Assembly: GCF_030997045.1 (NCBI RefSeq)
Contig: NZ_CP116899.1
Span: forward strand, 4,364,001 to 4,428,000
Direction: 5' to 3'
Length of the DNA: 64,000 nucleotides
Source of the DNA: Microbulbifer sp. TB1203
GTDB lineage: Bacteria > Pseudomonadota > Gammaproteobacteria > Pseudomonadales > Cellvibrionaceae
Position 1 is the first letter of the stretch; each line of letters begins with the position of its first letter. This document shows, piece after piece, positions 48,073 through 56,354 of the stretch. A program made the translations under genes and the position numbers. Under the pieces are notes generated by a model. It did no database searches. It was not told the origin of the DNA and saw only the letters and a program-made list of their open reading frames with translations.

Positions 48073-50375
48073 CCATTACTCCCAGGAGCTTGCTTGCAAG
48101 CGAACAACCACGTCGCTACAACGCACATTGGTCTTCGCGTGCAAGCAAGCTCCTGCAAGGTGCCGTCTCCCTGATGCTGTGCCTCTGCGCAGCCAAAGTT
48201 TCCGCCCAGGAAGAACTACTCCTCTGGCACGGCTACCGCGGCGCCGAGCGCCAGGCCCTGGAGCAACTGCTGCAAGACTATAACCGCCGCCAGGGCGAAG
48301 TGCGGGTTCGCGCGCTGGCGGTCCCTTTCGGCAGTTACGCGGACAAACTCTCCGCGGCGCTGCCCCGGGGTCAGGGGCCGGATGTATTTATCTTCGCCCA
48401 CGACCGCATCGGCGGTTGGGCCAGGGCCGGCCACACCGTCGCGCCCATCGACGGACTGGTGGAAGAAGCGGTGTTGCAGCGCTTTCCGCAAAAACTGCTC
48501 AGTGCCATGCGCTACCGCGGCCACCTCTACGGCCTGCCGTTCAATTTCAAAAGCACCGCGCTGATCTACAACCGCGCGCTGGTGCAGAGCCCCCCGGCCA
48601 CTACGGAGGAACTGCTCACTCTCGCCCGCGAGTACACTGACCAGAAGAACGGCCGCTTCGGCCTCGCCTACAGCTACACCGAACCCTTTTTCCACGGCGC
48701 GCTGATGAACAGCTTCGGCCACGGCCCCTTCGATGAAAACAGCCGCCTGGCGCTGGACAGTGATGGCAATATCCTGTCGCTGCAACTGCTGGAAGATTGG
48801 GCGCGGTTGTACCGGATACTGCCGGAAGAACCCAGCAGCACCCTGATCGCCAGCCTGTTCAACCGGGGCCGTGCGGCTATGGTGATCAGCGGTCCCTGGA
48901 TGCTGGGGGAGATAGCCCCGGGAATTGACTACGGGGTGTCGCCCCTGCCGGTCAACAGCGCCAGCGGCAAACCGCTGGCGCCCTGGGTGGCGGTGGAAGG
49001 GTTGTTTGTCTCCTCCTGGTCGAACAACAAGGCCGCCGCCTACCGCCTGCTGGAATTTCTCACCGCGCGCGCCGCCGCCGAGCGAATGGCCATTGCCGGC
49101 GGCCAGCTGCCCGCCAATCTGGCCGCTTTCGAACACCCCACAGTTGCCGCCGACAAAAACGCCATGGCCTTTCGTCGCCAGTTGGACACCGCAGTGCCTA
49201 TTCCCAATTTGCCGGAAATGACCCTGCTGTGGATGCCGCTGGAGAATGTATTAAAAAAAGTGGTCAAGGGAGCGGCGCGGCCGGCGCCGGAAATGCATCG
49301 GCTGCAGCGCCGGCTGGAGAGGGAAATCGCCGCACTCGATCCCGGGCGGAGCGCAGGTGCAAAGCCCGGGGAAATTCCCACCTGGTTGTGGCTGGTACCC
49401 GCGGCGTTGGCAGTATGTCTCCTGCGCCGGCGCCGCCGGATCGCCGACGGCTGGCGCCGGCACAGGACCGCCTATCTGTATATCCTGCCGGCGGTAATCG
49501 GCATGCTGCTGTTGGTGTTTTTCCCGCTGCTCTACGGCCTGCTGCTGTCATTCACCGACACCACGCTGCTCAACGAGAACACACCGCTCGCCAGCCGCTG
49601 GCTGGGGCTGGACAATTATGTGGGGATTCTCGGCGACTGGAATCTCTGGTACGGCGAGGGCCCCGAGCGGAGTATCAATTTCGATAATTTCTACTGGACC
49701 CTTTTCGTCACCGTCTGCTGGACCGCAAGCAATGTGCTGATCGCGGTGGGGGTGGCGCTGGTACTGGCGCTGGCACTGAACAAACCGGTTTTCGGTCGCA
49801 CCTGGTTCCGCGTGCTGTTGATCCTGCCCTGGGCCATTCCCAACTACATCACCGCGCTGGTATGGAAGGGCATGTTTCACCCGCAGTTCGGCGTTATCAA
49901 CCAGGCGCTGCAGATCTTCGGTGTGGCGCCGGTGGCCTGGTTCGATTCCGTGGGCGCGAGCTTCTTTACCGGCCTGGTCACCAACGTGTGGCTGAGTATT
50001 CCGTTTATGCTGGTGGTGATTCTTGGCGGTCTGCAGTCGATCCCCCGGGAACTTTATGAAGCGGCGAAAGTGGAAGGCGCAGGGCGCTGGTTCCAGTTCC
50101 GCTCAATTACCCTGCCACTGCTCAAGCCTGTGCTGGTGCCGGCGGTTGTTCTCTCGGTGGTGTGGACCTTCAATATGTTTAACGTGATCTACCTGGTGAG
50201 CGACGGCGCACCGGCGGGAGCCACTGATATCCTGATCACCAAAGCGTTCCGCATCGGCTTCGAGAAATACCAGTACGCCTACGCCGCAGCCTATTCCATG
50301 GTGATACTGGCGCTGCTGTTCTGCTACGCCCTGTGGCAGATGCGTTTCTCCAAAGCCCTGGAGTCCGCCCGATGA
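48066..50375 (+). CDS. sugar-binding protein fused to MalF-like permease
   Basis: 769 residues. Signal region (KLLQGAVSLMLCLCAAKVSA), then a family 1 solute-binding domain to about residue 430 (LLWHGYRGAERQALEQLLQD, YRGHLYGLPFNFKSTALIYN, INSGPWMLGEI-like VISGPWMLGEIAPGIDYGVS). A transmembrane/basic linker follows (WLWLVPAALAVCLLRRRRR, about 439-460) and then a six-helix permease from about 469 with the EAA loop ELYEAAKVEGAGRW near 662. The binding domain would be tethered outside the inner membrane. GTG 48066 overlaps the ATPase gene by 7 bases; residues 7-30 are encoded by a REP-type repeat. ATG 48174 is an alternative start but leaves an implausibly short signal peptide. Confidence 0.88.
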   Translation: MLAITPRSLLASEQPRRYNAHWSSRASKLLQGAVSLMLCLCAAKVSAQEELLLWHGYRGAERQALEQLLQDYNRRQGEVRVRALAVPFGSYADKLSAALPRGQGPDVFIFAHDRIGGWARAGHTVAPIDGLVEEAVLQRFPQKLLSAMRYRGHLYGLPFNFKSTALIYNRALVQSPPATTEELLTLAREYTDQKNGRFGLAYSYTEPFFHGALMNSFGHGPFDENSRLALDSDGNILSLQLLEDWARLYRILPEEPSSTLIASLFNRGRAAMVISGPWMLGEIAPGIDYGVSPLPVNSASGKPLAPWVAVEGLFVSSWSNNKAAAYRLLEFLTARAAAERMAIAGGQLPANLAAFEHPTVAADKNAMAFRRQLDTAVPIPNLPEMTLLWMPLENVLKKVVKGAARPAPEMHRLQRRLEREIAALDPGRSAGAKPGEIPTWLWLVPAALAVCLLRRRRRIADGWRRHRTAYLYILPAVIGMLLLVFFPLLYGLLLSFTDTTLLNENTPLASRWLGLDNYVGILGDWNLWYGEGPERSINFDNFYWTLFVTVCWTASNVLIAVGVALVLALALNKPVFGRTWFRVLLILPWAIPNYITALVWKGMFHPQFGVINQALQIFGVAPVAWFDSVGASFFTGLVTNVWLSIPFMLVVILGGLQSIPRELYEAAKVEGAGRWFQFRSITLPLLKPVLVPAVVLSVVWTFNMFNVIYLVSDGAPAGATDILITKAFRIGFEKYQYAYAAAYSMVILALLFCYALWQMRFSKALESAR
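48084..48154. repeat. diverged REP pair inside coding sequence
   Basis: Complementary arms 48084-48104 and 48134-48154 (core AGGAGCTTGCTTGCAAGCGAA), a drifted relative of the perfect pairs at 50393 and 60541. It covers codons 7-30 of the fused binding protein-permease gene in frame, without a stop. Confidence 0.75.
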
Positions 50376-51343
50376 AAATGATTCGGAGTGCATGTAGGAG
50401 CCTGCTTGCAGGCGAACGGCTACGGAGCATGATTCTTTTCGCCTGCAAGCAGGCTCCTACAAGGCGTATTAAAAAAATCCTGACGGATATTTGCAGCTGG
50501 CGTTTTGCACTGCTATTCCTCGCCAGCGCCGTCGTGATCTATCCACTACTGTGGGTGATCAGCTTGGCATTTTCCGGCCAACAATCCCTGCAACTGGTCC
50601 AACTGTCGGAAAACGCAGGCCTCGCCCAGCAGATCGCCGCCCTGGTTCCGCTACCCCACCAATGGTCCCTGGACAACTTCCGCGCGGTGCTTACCGAACA
50701 GCCGTTTATGCAATGGCTGGGCAACAGTCTGGTGGTGGCCACCGGCACCACCCTGGTCGGGCTGTCCCTGGCCTGTCCCGCCGCCTACGCATTCGCCCGC
50801 TTTCGTTTTGCCGGCCGCGAACGCGGGTTGATGCTGTTTTTGATCTCACAGATGTTCCCCGCGCTGCTGATGCTGATACCGCTGTATGTGATCGTGGTGC
50901 GCTGGCTGGGCCTGGGCAATTCCTGGCTGGGTCTGATCCTGGTGTACTCGATCACCGCGCTGCCGTTTTGTGTGTGGATGCTCAAGGGTTACTTCGATAC
51001 TCTTCCCTGCGAGATCGAGGAGTCCGCGCTGCTGGAGGGCGCATCGCGCCCGCAGATTTTCCGCAAAATCATCCTGCCACTGGCGCGCCCGGCGATCGTC
51101 GTGACCGGGCTGTTCTCATTTATGACCGCCTGGAACGAATTTATCCTCGCCTCCATTTTTATGGACGACGAATCCCTGTACACGGTACCGGTAGGGTTGC
51201 GCTTCTTCGTCAACGACTACGCCTCCGAGTGGGGCTTCTTCGCCGCCGGCTCCATACTGGTTTCCCTGCCGGTAATTGCGTTATTTACTATGCTGCAGCG
51301 TTTTCTGGCCTCGGGGCTTTCTTCCGGGGCGGTCAAAGGTTAG
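50372..51343 (+). CDS. MalG-like ABC sugar permease
   Basis: 323 residues, six transmembrane helices (LLFLASAVVIYPLLWVISLAF and onward) and the EAA loop EIEESALLEGASRPQIFRKI near residue 214. FSFMTAWNEFILASIFMDD is typical of MalG C-termini. It partners the MalF part of the upstream fusion. ATG 50372 overlaps the upstream stop by 4 bases. Residues 8-30 (ACRSLLAGERLRSMILFACK and following) are encoded by a perfect REP pair, giving a basic Cys-containing N-terminal extension absent from normal MalG proteins. Confidence 0.9.
   Translation: MKMIRSACRSLLAGERLRSMILFACKQAPTRRIKKILTDICSWRFALLFLASAVVIYPLLWVISLAFSGQQSLQLVQLSENAGLAQQIAALVPLPHQWSLDNFRAVLTEQPFMQWLGNSLVVATGTTLVGLSLACPAAYAFARFRFAGRERGLMLFLISQMFPALLMLIPLYVIVVRWLGLGNSWLGLILVYSITALPFCVWMLKGYFDTLPCEIEESALLEGASRPQIFRKIILPLARPAIVVTGLFSFMTAWNEFILASIFMDDESLYTVPVGLRFFVNDYASEWGFFAAGSILVSLPVIALFTMLQRFLASGLSSGAVKG
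50393..50461. repeat. perfect REP pair inside the malG-like gene
   Basis: Two exactly complementary 24-base arms (50393-50416 and 50438-50461), core TGTAGGAGCCTGCTTGCAGG. Each arm contains the small palindrome GCCTGCTTGCAGGC, as REP elements do. Arms and most of the loop match the copy at 60541-60609. It is in frame within codons 8-30. Confidence 0.9.
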
Positions 51344-51431
51344 AAAAATACCGCTGTATGGCCTATCTTTTGGCGACTTGCTTGGAAGAAATATCGGTGC
51401 TTCAGTGGGTAATCTTTATAAGGGAGATTTT

Positions 51432-52022
51432 GTGACCAAGTTTATCAAAAACATCAAAAAGGAGTCTCTCTACCGGTCGTGGTCGAGGCTCGACAAATAT
51501 ACATTTGATTTCCTCAGGGAGGACGGCGCCTGGGAGGCCCAGCAAAGGGAAGTCTATGATCGCGGGGATGGCGCCGCCGTATTGTTGTTCAATCCCCGCA
51601 AGGGAACGGTAATCTTAACCCGACAGTTTCGCTTGCCGACTTTCCTGAACGGAAACAGCAATGGAATGCTGGTTGAAGCCTGCGCTGGGGCCCTGGATGG
51701 GGACGACCCGTACGTTTGTATACTTCGTGAAATTGAGGAGGAGACGGGTTACCGGATCGAGAAGGTTAAAAAAGTATTTGAAGCTTATATGTCTCCAGGC
51801 TCGGTTACTGAGATTTTGCATTTTTTTACCGCGGAGTATTCGGATGAAATGCGGGTGTCGGGGGGCGGCGGTGTGGGCGCCGAGCAGGAATATATTGAAG
51901 TCCTGGAATATGATCTCGAAAAGGCTTACTCGATGATAGCGGACGGGCTGATAAAGGATGGAAAAACCATAATGCTGCTACAGTATGCAAAACTGAACAG
52001 TTTGTGCGAGAGCAATATCTGA
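51432..52022 (+). CDS. nudK: GDP-mannose hydrolase NudK
   Basis: 196 residues (E. coli NudK 191). Close match through REVYDRGDGAAVLLFNPRKG, TRQFRLPTFLNGNSNGML, the Nudix region ACAGALDGDDPYVCILREIE with EEETGY, and FEAYMSPGSVTEILHFF. The departures from the Nudix consensus at the first Gly and Glu are also in E. coli NudK. It hydrolyses GDP-mannose to GMP and mannose-1-phosphate. GTG 51432 follows AAGGGAGATTTT, a good site. GC content is lower than upstream. It is convergent with mannose isomerase (12-base gap). Confidence 0.92.
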   Translation: MTKFIKNIKKESLYRSWSRLDKYTFDFLREDGAWEAQQREVYDRGDGAAVLLFNPRKGTVILTRQFRLPTFLNGNSNGMLVEACAGALDGDDPYVCILREIEEETGYRIEKVKKVFEAYMSPGSVTEILHFFTAEYSDEMRVSGGGGVGAEQEYIEVLEYDLEKAYSMIADGLIKDGKTIMLLQYAKLNSLCESNI

Positions 52023-52034
52023 TGCCCTGCATCC

Positions 52035-53222
52035 TTAGCTGGGCAGGACTTCTTGGCGGGCTCTCCGCTTCATTGCCGCCGCCTTGCTGTGATCGATCAC
52101 CTCGGTAGTGGCCACCATCAGGTGATAAAGGGTGCTGGCCGGAGCATTGTGATTAATAACCTGGTTCTGTTTATCCAGTTGATCAATGTATAGACCGGGC
52201 AGGGAAGGGGAAAAGTAATATTCGAACAGTAGTCGTATCCCGTGCGCAGCCTGCTGTTCAGCAACGGTATCTCCGTGTGTGGCCTGGCACAGGCTGGCTT
52301 TGATCAACTCTGTAATCGGCCAGCACCGTTTAGTGGGCTGGTGGATTTTACCGCTGGGAGTGATCGCATCGTAAATCAACCCAGTGGTTTTCTCCTGGCC
52401 CAGTGACAGCGCATTGTCATACAAGGTGCGGGTATAGCGATCGACGGGGGCGCCGCTGCGTTGGCTGTACTGATGCAGCAGCCATACCCATTCCAGCATG
52501 TGGCCGGGCTCCACTTTCTGCCCCTCGGTTTCAGAGAGCGGGCACCAGTCGTGCCGGAAGTACTCCAGCAGCAGTCCCCGTTCACTATCGTAGAAACAGT
52601 TTTCAAAGAGTGCGAAAACCTCCCCGGCCCGGGCCAGCCAGCGACCGTCGCCGCTGGCGTCGTAGAGGGCGATAAAGGCTTCGAGCAGATGCATGTGCGG
52701 GTTTTGCCGTCTCACTTCCGTCTCGTAGTCCCCCTCCAGCCAGCCGCCCCGGAGGCCCTTGAGATATTGATCCAGATGACAGATCAACGCCTCCGCCTTG
52801 CGCAGGGCTGCAAGATCGTTGAAGGCGCGCAGGCGCCAGGCACAGGCAAGGAGAAAGAAGGCCAGGTCGTAGAGGTCCTGGCGCGTGTCGCCGATGCGAT
52901 CGTCGCTGGTCAGCAGGTGAACATAGACATCGGGAGTATTGGGATGGGTGGCATAGCGAGCCAGGTAATTTTCCAGCGCCGCTACCCGCTCCGCGCCGTC
53001 ACTGACCCAGCCGCGGAAGCTGGCGCAGGCAATAAAGAACATCTGCCGCGCCTGGACCCGAACCCGTTTGGCGCAGTCCCTGTCGGCATTGCCTTCGCTG
53101 TCGAGTTGCTCATAGGCGCTGCCGGTGGCGGGATCAAATCCCCTGCTGATCCAAAGGGGGATGGCGGAATCCACCATCCAACTCTGCAACCGCTCGGACC
53201 ATTCGGAGAGTTCCTGGGACAT
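52035..53222 (-). CDS. AGE-family isomerase, probable mannose isomerase
   Basis: 395 residues of the N-acylglucosamine 2-epimerase (alpha/alpha-barrel) family. Catalytic-site text: VRVQARQMFFIA, DLYDLAFFLLACAWR, GGWLEGDYETEVRRQNPHMH, VEPGHMLEWVWLLHQYS and PTKRCWPITELIKA. These resemble bacterial D-mannose isomerase, which converts mannose to fructose. It lies downstream of the LacI regulator on the same strand with a 6-base gap, and beside the mannan-degradation operon, which fits mannose as substrate. Alternative activities (glucosamine epimerase, sulfoquinovose isomerase) cannot be excluded. Confidence 0.85.
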   Translation of the reverse strand: MSQELSEWSERLQSWMVDSAIPLWISRGFDPATGSAYEQLDSEGNADRDCAKRVRVQARQMFFIACASFRGWVSDGAERVAALENYLARYATHPNTPDVYVHLLTSDDRIGDTRQDLYDLAFFLLACAWRLRAFNDLAALRKAEALICHLDQYLKGLRGGWLEGDYETEVRRQNPHMHLLEAFIALYDASGDGRWLARAGEVFALFENCFYDSERGLLLEYFRHDWCPLSETEGQKVEPGHMLEWVWLLHQYSQRSGAPVDRYTRTLYDNALSLGQEKTTGLIYDAITPSGKIHQPTKRCWPITELIKASLCQATHGDTVAEQQAAHGIRLLFEYYFSPSLPGLYIDQLDKQNQVINHNAPASTLYHLMVATTEVIDHSKAAAMKRRARQEVLPS

Positions 53223-53228
53223 GTTTCA

Positions 53229-54221
53229 CTAGGAAAGAGCTGGGGTGCTTTTGCGCACTATAAATTCGTAGGGCAGGACCGTTTCGGTCTGCTGCAGCTC
53301 CTGGCCTTCGATCAGTTCCAGCAGGGTGTTAAACCCGATGCGGCCCAGCTCTTCGGCGGGTTGGGCAACCGTCGTCAGGGGCGGGTCGCTATAGCGGGCG
53401 AACTCGATATCGTCGAAACCGGTGATGGACATCTCCTCCGGCACACGAATGCCGGCGGACTTGAGGCCCTGGATGCAACCGATGGCCATTTCATCATTCA
53501 TCGAGAAAATGGCAGTGGGGCGGTTTTTCATGCGGGAAAAATGGCTGGCCGCCATCAGTCCCGATCCCATGGTGAAATCGCCATTGACCAGCAGGTCGGC
53601 ATCATAGGAGATGCCTGCCTTGTGCAGGGCTTCCCGATAACCGCGCAGGCGGTCGCGGGAGTGGGGGTTGTCGTGGAGGCCGGCGAGGACACCGATCCTG
53701 CGGTGGCCCTGACCGATCAAATATTGAACGATCTCACCTGCGGCGCCGGCGTTATCAATGCGCACCGACGGGTAGGGAGTATCCTCGCAGCCGCAGGTCG
53801 AAACCATGGGGATGTCCGCCTCCGGCTCCAGGGACTCGCCGGGAACATGGGGGCGTAACTGCAGTATGCCGTCCGCCTGGCGGGTCTCCACCAGTTTGGT
53901 GTAATCGCGCTCGCGGGCGATGGAGTCCCTGGTATCTCCCAGCAGGACGCTATAGCCCTTTTGCTGGGCGGCGTCCTCTATTCCCCGGATAACGGTGGCG
54001 AAAAACAGGTTGGAGATATTGGGCACCAGGACAACGATCGAGTAGGCACGCACGGCACGAAAGTTACGGGCCATCATGTTGGGCCGGTACTTTACCTTCT
54101 CGATCGCTGCGTTGACCTTGGCCAGCGCCTCTTTCGAGACTTTTTCCGGATGGCTGAGCGCCCGGGATACCGTGGCAATTGAAACCCCGGCAACTCGTGA
54201 CACTTCCCTGATATTCGACAT
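53229..54221 (-). CDS. LacI-family repressor of the mannan locus
   Basis: 330 residues. The helix-turn-helix is NIREVSRVAGVSIATVSRAL with hinge helix VKYRPNMMARNFRAVRAYSI, then the periplasmic-binding-protein-like effector domain (VVLVPNISNLFFATVIRGIE, SMNDEMAIGCIQGLKSAGI, TGFDDIEFARYSDPPLTTV). ATG 54221 is chosen because it places MSNIREV at the usual N-terminus. The 14-base palindrome TGTAACCGGTTACA upstream, repeated near the TonB receptor, is a typical LacI-family operator and the likely target. The inducer is probably a manno-oligosaccharide. Confidence 0.92.
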   Translation of the reverse strand: MSNIREVSRVAGVSIATVSRALSHPEKVSKEALAKVNAAIEKVKYRPNMMARNFRAVRAYSIVVLVPNISNLFFATVIRGIEDAAQQKGYSVLLGDTRDSIARERDYTKLVETRQADGILQLRPHVPGESLEPEADIPMVSTCGCEDTPYPSVRIDNAGAAGEIVQYLIGQGHRRIGVLAGLHDNPHSRDRLRGYREALHKAGISYDADLLVNGDFTMGSGLMAASHFSRMKNRPTAIFSMNDEMAIGCIQGLKSAGIRVPEEMSITGFDDIEFARYSDPPLTTVAQPAEELGRIGFNTLLELIEGQELQQTETVLPYEFIVRKSTPALS

Positions 54222-54316
54222 TATGGCGACCGTAACAAGCTGGATGGCACGGCTGGTGCCTGCGGAAAGCGAGGGCAACTTACCGCAAATTGTTGAGAAG
54301 CTCTAGCAAATTTGAG

Positions 54317-54330
54317 TGTAACCGGTTACA
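54317..54330. promoter_or_regulatory. LacI-type operator, symporter/lacI promoter
   Basis: Perfect palindrome TGTAACCGGTTACA in the 228-base gap between lacI and the symporter gene. It is followed by TTATACC, so it may sit on a promoter of the rightward operon; it could also give autoregulation. The same site recurs at 62361. Confidence 0.85.
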
Positions 54331-54449
54331 TTATACCGACTGGACCCCTCTATGGGTAGGGGTTTGAGTCCGACTCCGGATGCCAAAACGATAATAAAGC
54401 GCCGCTGCGAAAACGCGGCAGGCGCTGATAATGATGAGAGAGTGTTGCC

Positions 54450-56318
54450 ATGAACCTCGCCCCCGTCGACTTGCTGGTGATCGGTCTCTACCTGTTTGCC
54501 TCGCTGTTTATCGGCTTCTGGGTCTCCAGAAAGGCCTCGCAGAATATTCAAAGTTACTTCCTGGGGGGGAACAAGCTGCCCTGGTACTACCTGGGACTAT
54601 CCAATGCTTCCGGGCAGTTCGATATCTCGGGAACCATGTGGATGGTCTATCTGCTCTTCATCTATGGCTTGAAGAGCATCTACATCCCCTGGCTGTGGCC
54701 CGCCTTCAACCAGGTTTTCCTGATGGTCTTCCTGTCTATCTGGCTGCGCCGCTCCGGCGTGATGACCGGGGCGGAGTGGATACGCTTTCGTTTTGGCGAG
54801 GGGCGCGGGGCGGAGCTGTCCCACCTGGTGATCGTTGCCTTTGCGTTACTGGTGGTGCTCGGCTACCTGGCCTACGGGTTTGTAGGCATCGGTAAGTTTG
54901 CGGCGGCGTTTATGCCCTGGCAGCTCTCGGCGGATGCGCATACCAACGAGATCCTCTATGGGCTGATTCTGACCGCGGTCACCGCTGTCTATGTGGTGAA
55001 GGGCGGTATGTTCGGTGTGGTGCTCACGGAAGTGATGCAGTTCGTCATCATGACCGTGGCCTGTATTGCGATCGGTGTTATCGCGATGGTGCAGGTGTCG
55101 CCGGAGATGCTCGAAGCCGCAGTTCCAGAGGGCTGGTTCAGTATGGGCTTTGGCCGGACTTTGGAGCTGGACTGGAGCGGAATTCTGGAAAGTGCCAACC
55201 AGCGTATTGTCGAGGACGGCTGGTCGCTGTTTTCCGTGTTTTTCATGTTGGTGCTGCTCAAGGGAATTCTGCAGAGTATTGCCGGCCCGGCGCCGAACTA
55301 TGATATGCAGCGCATCCTCTCGGCGCGCACGCCGGTGGAGGCGGCCAAGATGAGCTGGCTGGTAAGCCTGGTCTTGCTGTTCCCGCGCTACATGATGATC
55401 ACCGGCCTCACCATACTGGCGCTGGTGTTCTTTATGGGCGATCTGCGCGCGATGGGGACGGCTGTCGACTTCGAGCAGATATTGCCTTTTGCACTGGCCA
55501 ATTATGTGCCCGCGGGCCTTCTTGGCCTGGTGATTGCTGGCCTGCTGGCCACCTTTATGTCCACATTTGCCGCGACCACCAACTCGGCGCCGGCCTATGT
55601 GGTGAACGATATCTACAAACGCTATTTCAACCCCAACGGGTCCCAGAAAACCTACGTGCGTATGAGCTACCTGGTCTCCGTGACATTTGTGGTGCTTGGA
55701 ACCGCGATCGGTCTGTTTGCCCCCTCGCTGAACGACATCATCCTGTGGATTGTCAGTGCGCTTTATGGCGGCTACACCGCGGCAAATATTCTCAAGTGGT
55801 ATTGGTGGCGGATGAATGGATTCGGCTATTTCTATGGAATGCTCGCCGGGCTGCTGGTGGCCATTCCGCTGATGTTCACCGACCTGTCCCCTCTCTACGC
55901 CTTTCCGGCACTGTTTGGGCTCTGTGTAGTGGCCAGTATCGCGGGCTCGCTGCTCACCAAGCCGGATGATATGGAGACACTAAAGAAGTTTTACTTCAAA
56001 ACACGCCCCTGGGGATTCTGGCGGCCGGTGCACGAGGCCCTCGAAGAGAGCCACCCGGGGCTGCGCAGGAACGGGGACTGCCTACGGGATATGGTCAACT
56101 GCACCGTCGGTATTTTCTGGCATACGGCTTTGACCGCTGCACCTATATTCCTTGTGATTCGCCGCTGGCCTGAATTTTTTGTAGCTGCGGTAGTGGTTGT
56201 GGTTACCAGTCTGTTTCTGTGGCGCAACTGGTACGTCCTGATGCGCAATGACCCGGATGCGGTAGTGAAAGGTACGGATGCATCTGAAGATGGTCGAGGT
56301 GCTTTGACATCTGCCTGA
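54450..56318 (+). CDS. SSS-family sodium/sugar symporter
   Basis: 622 residues with about fourteen transmembrane segments, starting DLLVIGLYLFASLFIGFWVS and carrying the family text FLGGNKLPWYYLGLSNASGQ. The hydrophobic core continues through VVLTEVMQFVIMTVACIAIG, LGLVIAGLLATFMSTFAATT (sodium-site region) and ATTNSAPAYVVNDIYKRYF. It imports a solute with sodium; among mannan genes, mannobiose or mannose is the likely cargo. ATG 54450 is the start. The operon continues through GH130, the epimerase and a GH5 gene, with 36, 2 and -17 base spacing. Confidence 0.9.
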   Translation: MNLAPVDLLVIGLYLFASLFIGFWVSRKASQNIQSYFLGGNKLPWYYLGLSNASGQFDISGTMWMVYLLFIYGLKSIYIPWLWPAFNQVFLMVFLSIWLRRSGVMTGAEWIRFRFGEGRGAELSHLVIVAFALLVVLGYLAYGFVGIGKFAAAFMPWQLSADAHTNEILYGLILTAVTAVYVVKGGMFGVVLTEVMQFVIMTVACIAIGVIAMVQVSPEMLEAAVPEGWFSMGFGRTLELDWSGILESANQRIVEDGWSLFSVFFMLVLLKGILQSIAGPAPNYDMQRILSARTPVEAAKMSWLVSLVLLFPRYMMITGLTILALVFFMGDLRAMGTAVDFEQILPFALANYVPAGLLGLVIAGLLATFMSTFAATTNSAPAYVVNDIYKRYFNPNGSQKTYVRMSYLVSVTFVVLGTAIGLFAPSLNDIILWIVSALYGGYTAANILKWYWWRMNGFGYFYGMLAGLLVAIPLMFTDLSPLYAFPALFGLCVVASIAGSLLTKPDDMETLKKFYFKTRPWGFWRPVHEALEESHPGLRRNGDCLRDMVNCTVGIFWHTALTAAPIFLVIRRWPEFFVAAVVVVVTSLFLWRNWYVLMRNDPDAVVKGTDASEDGRGALTSA

Positions 56319-56354
56319 TATATGCACGAGTTATAGGGTTTATAAGAGTGGTTT

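Noticed and set aside
51660..51760. Defective Nudix box in NudK
   Set aside because: The departures at the first Gly and Glu are shared with functional E. coli NudK as I remember its sequence.
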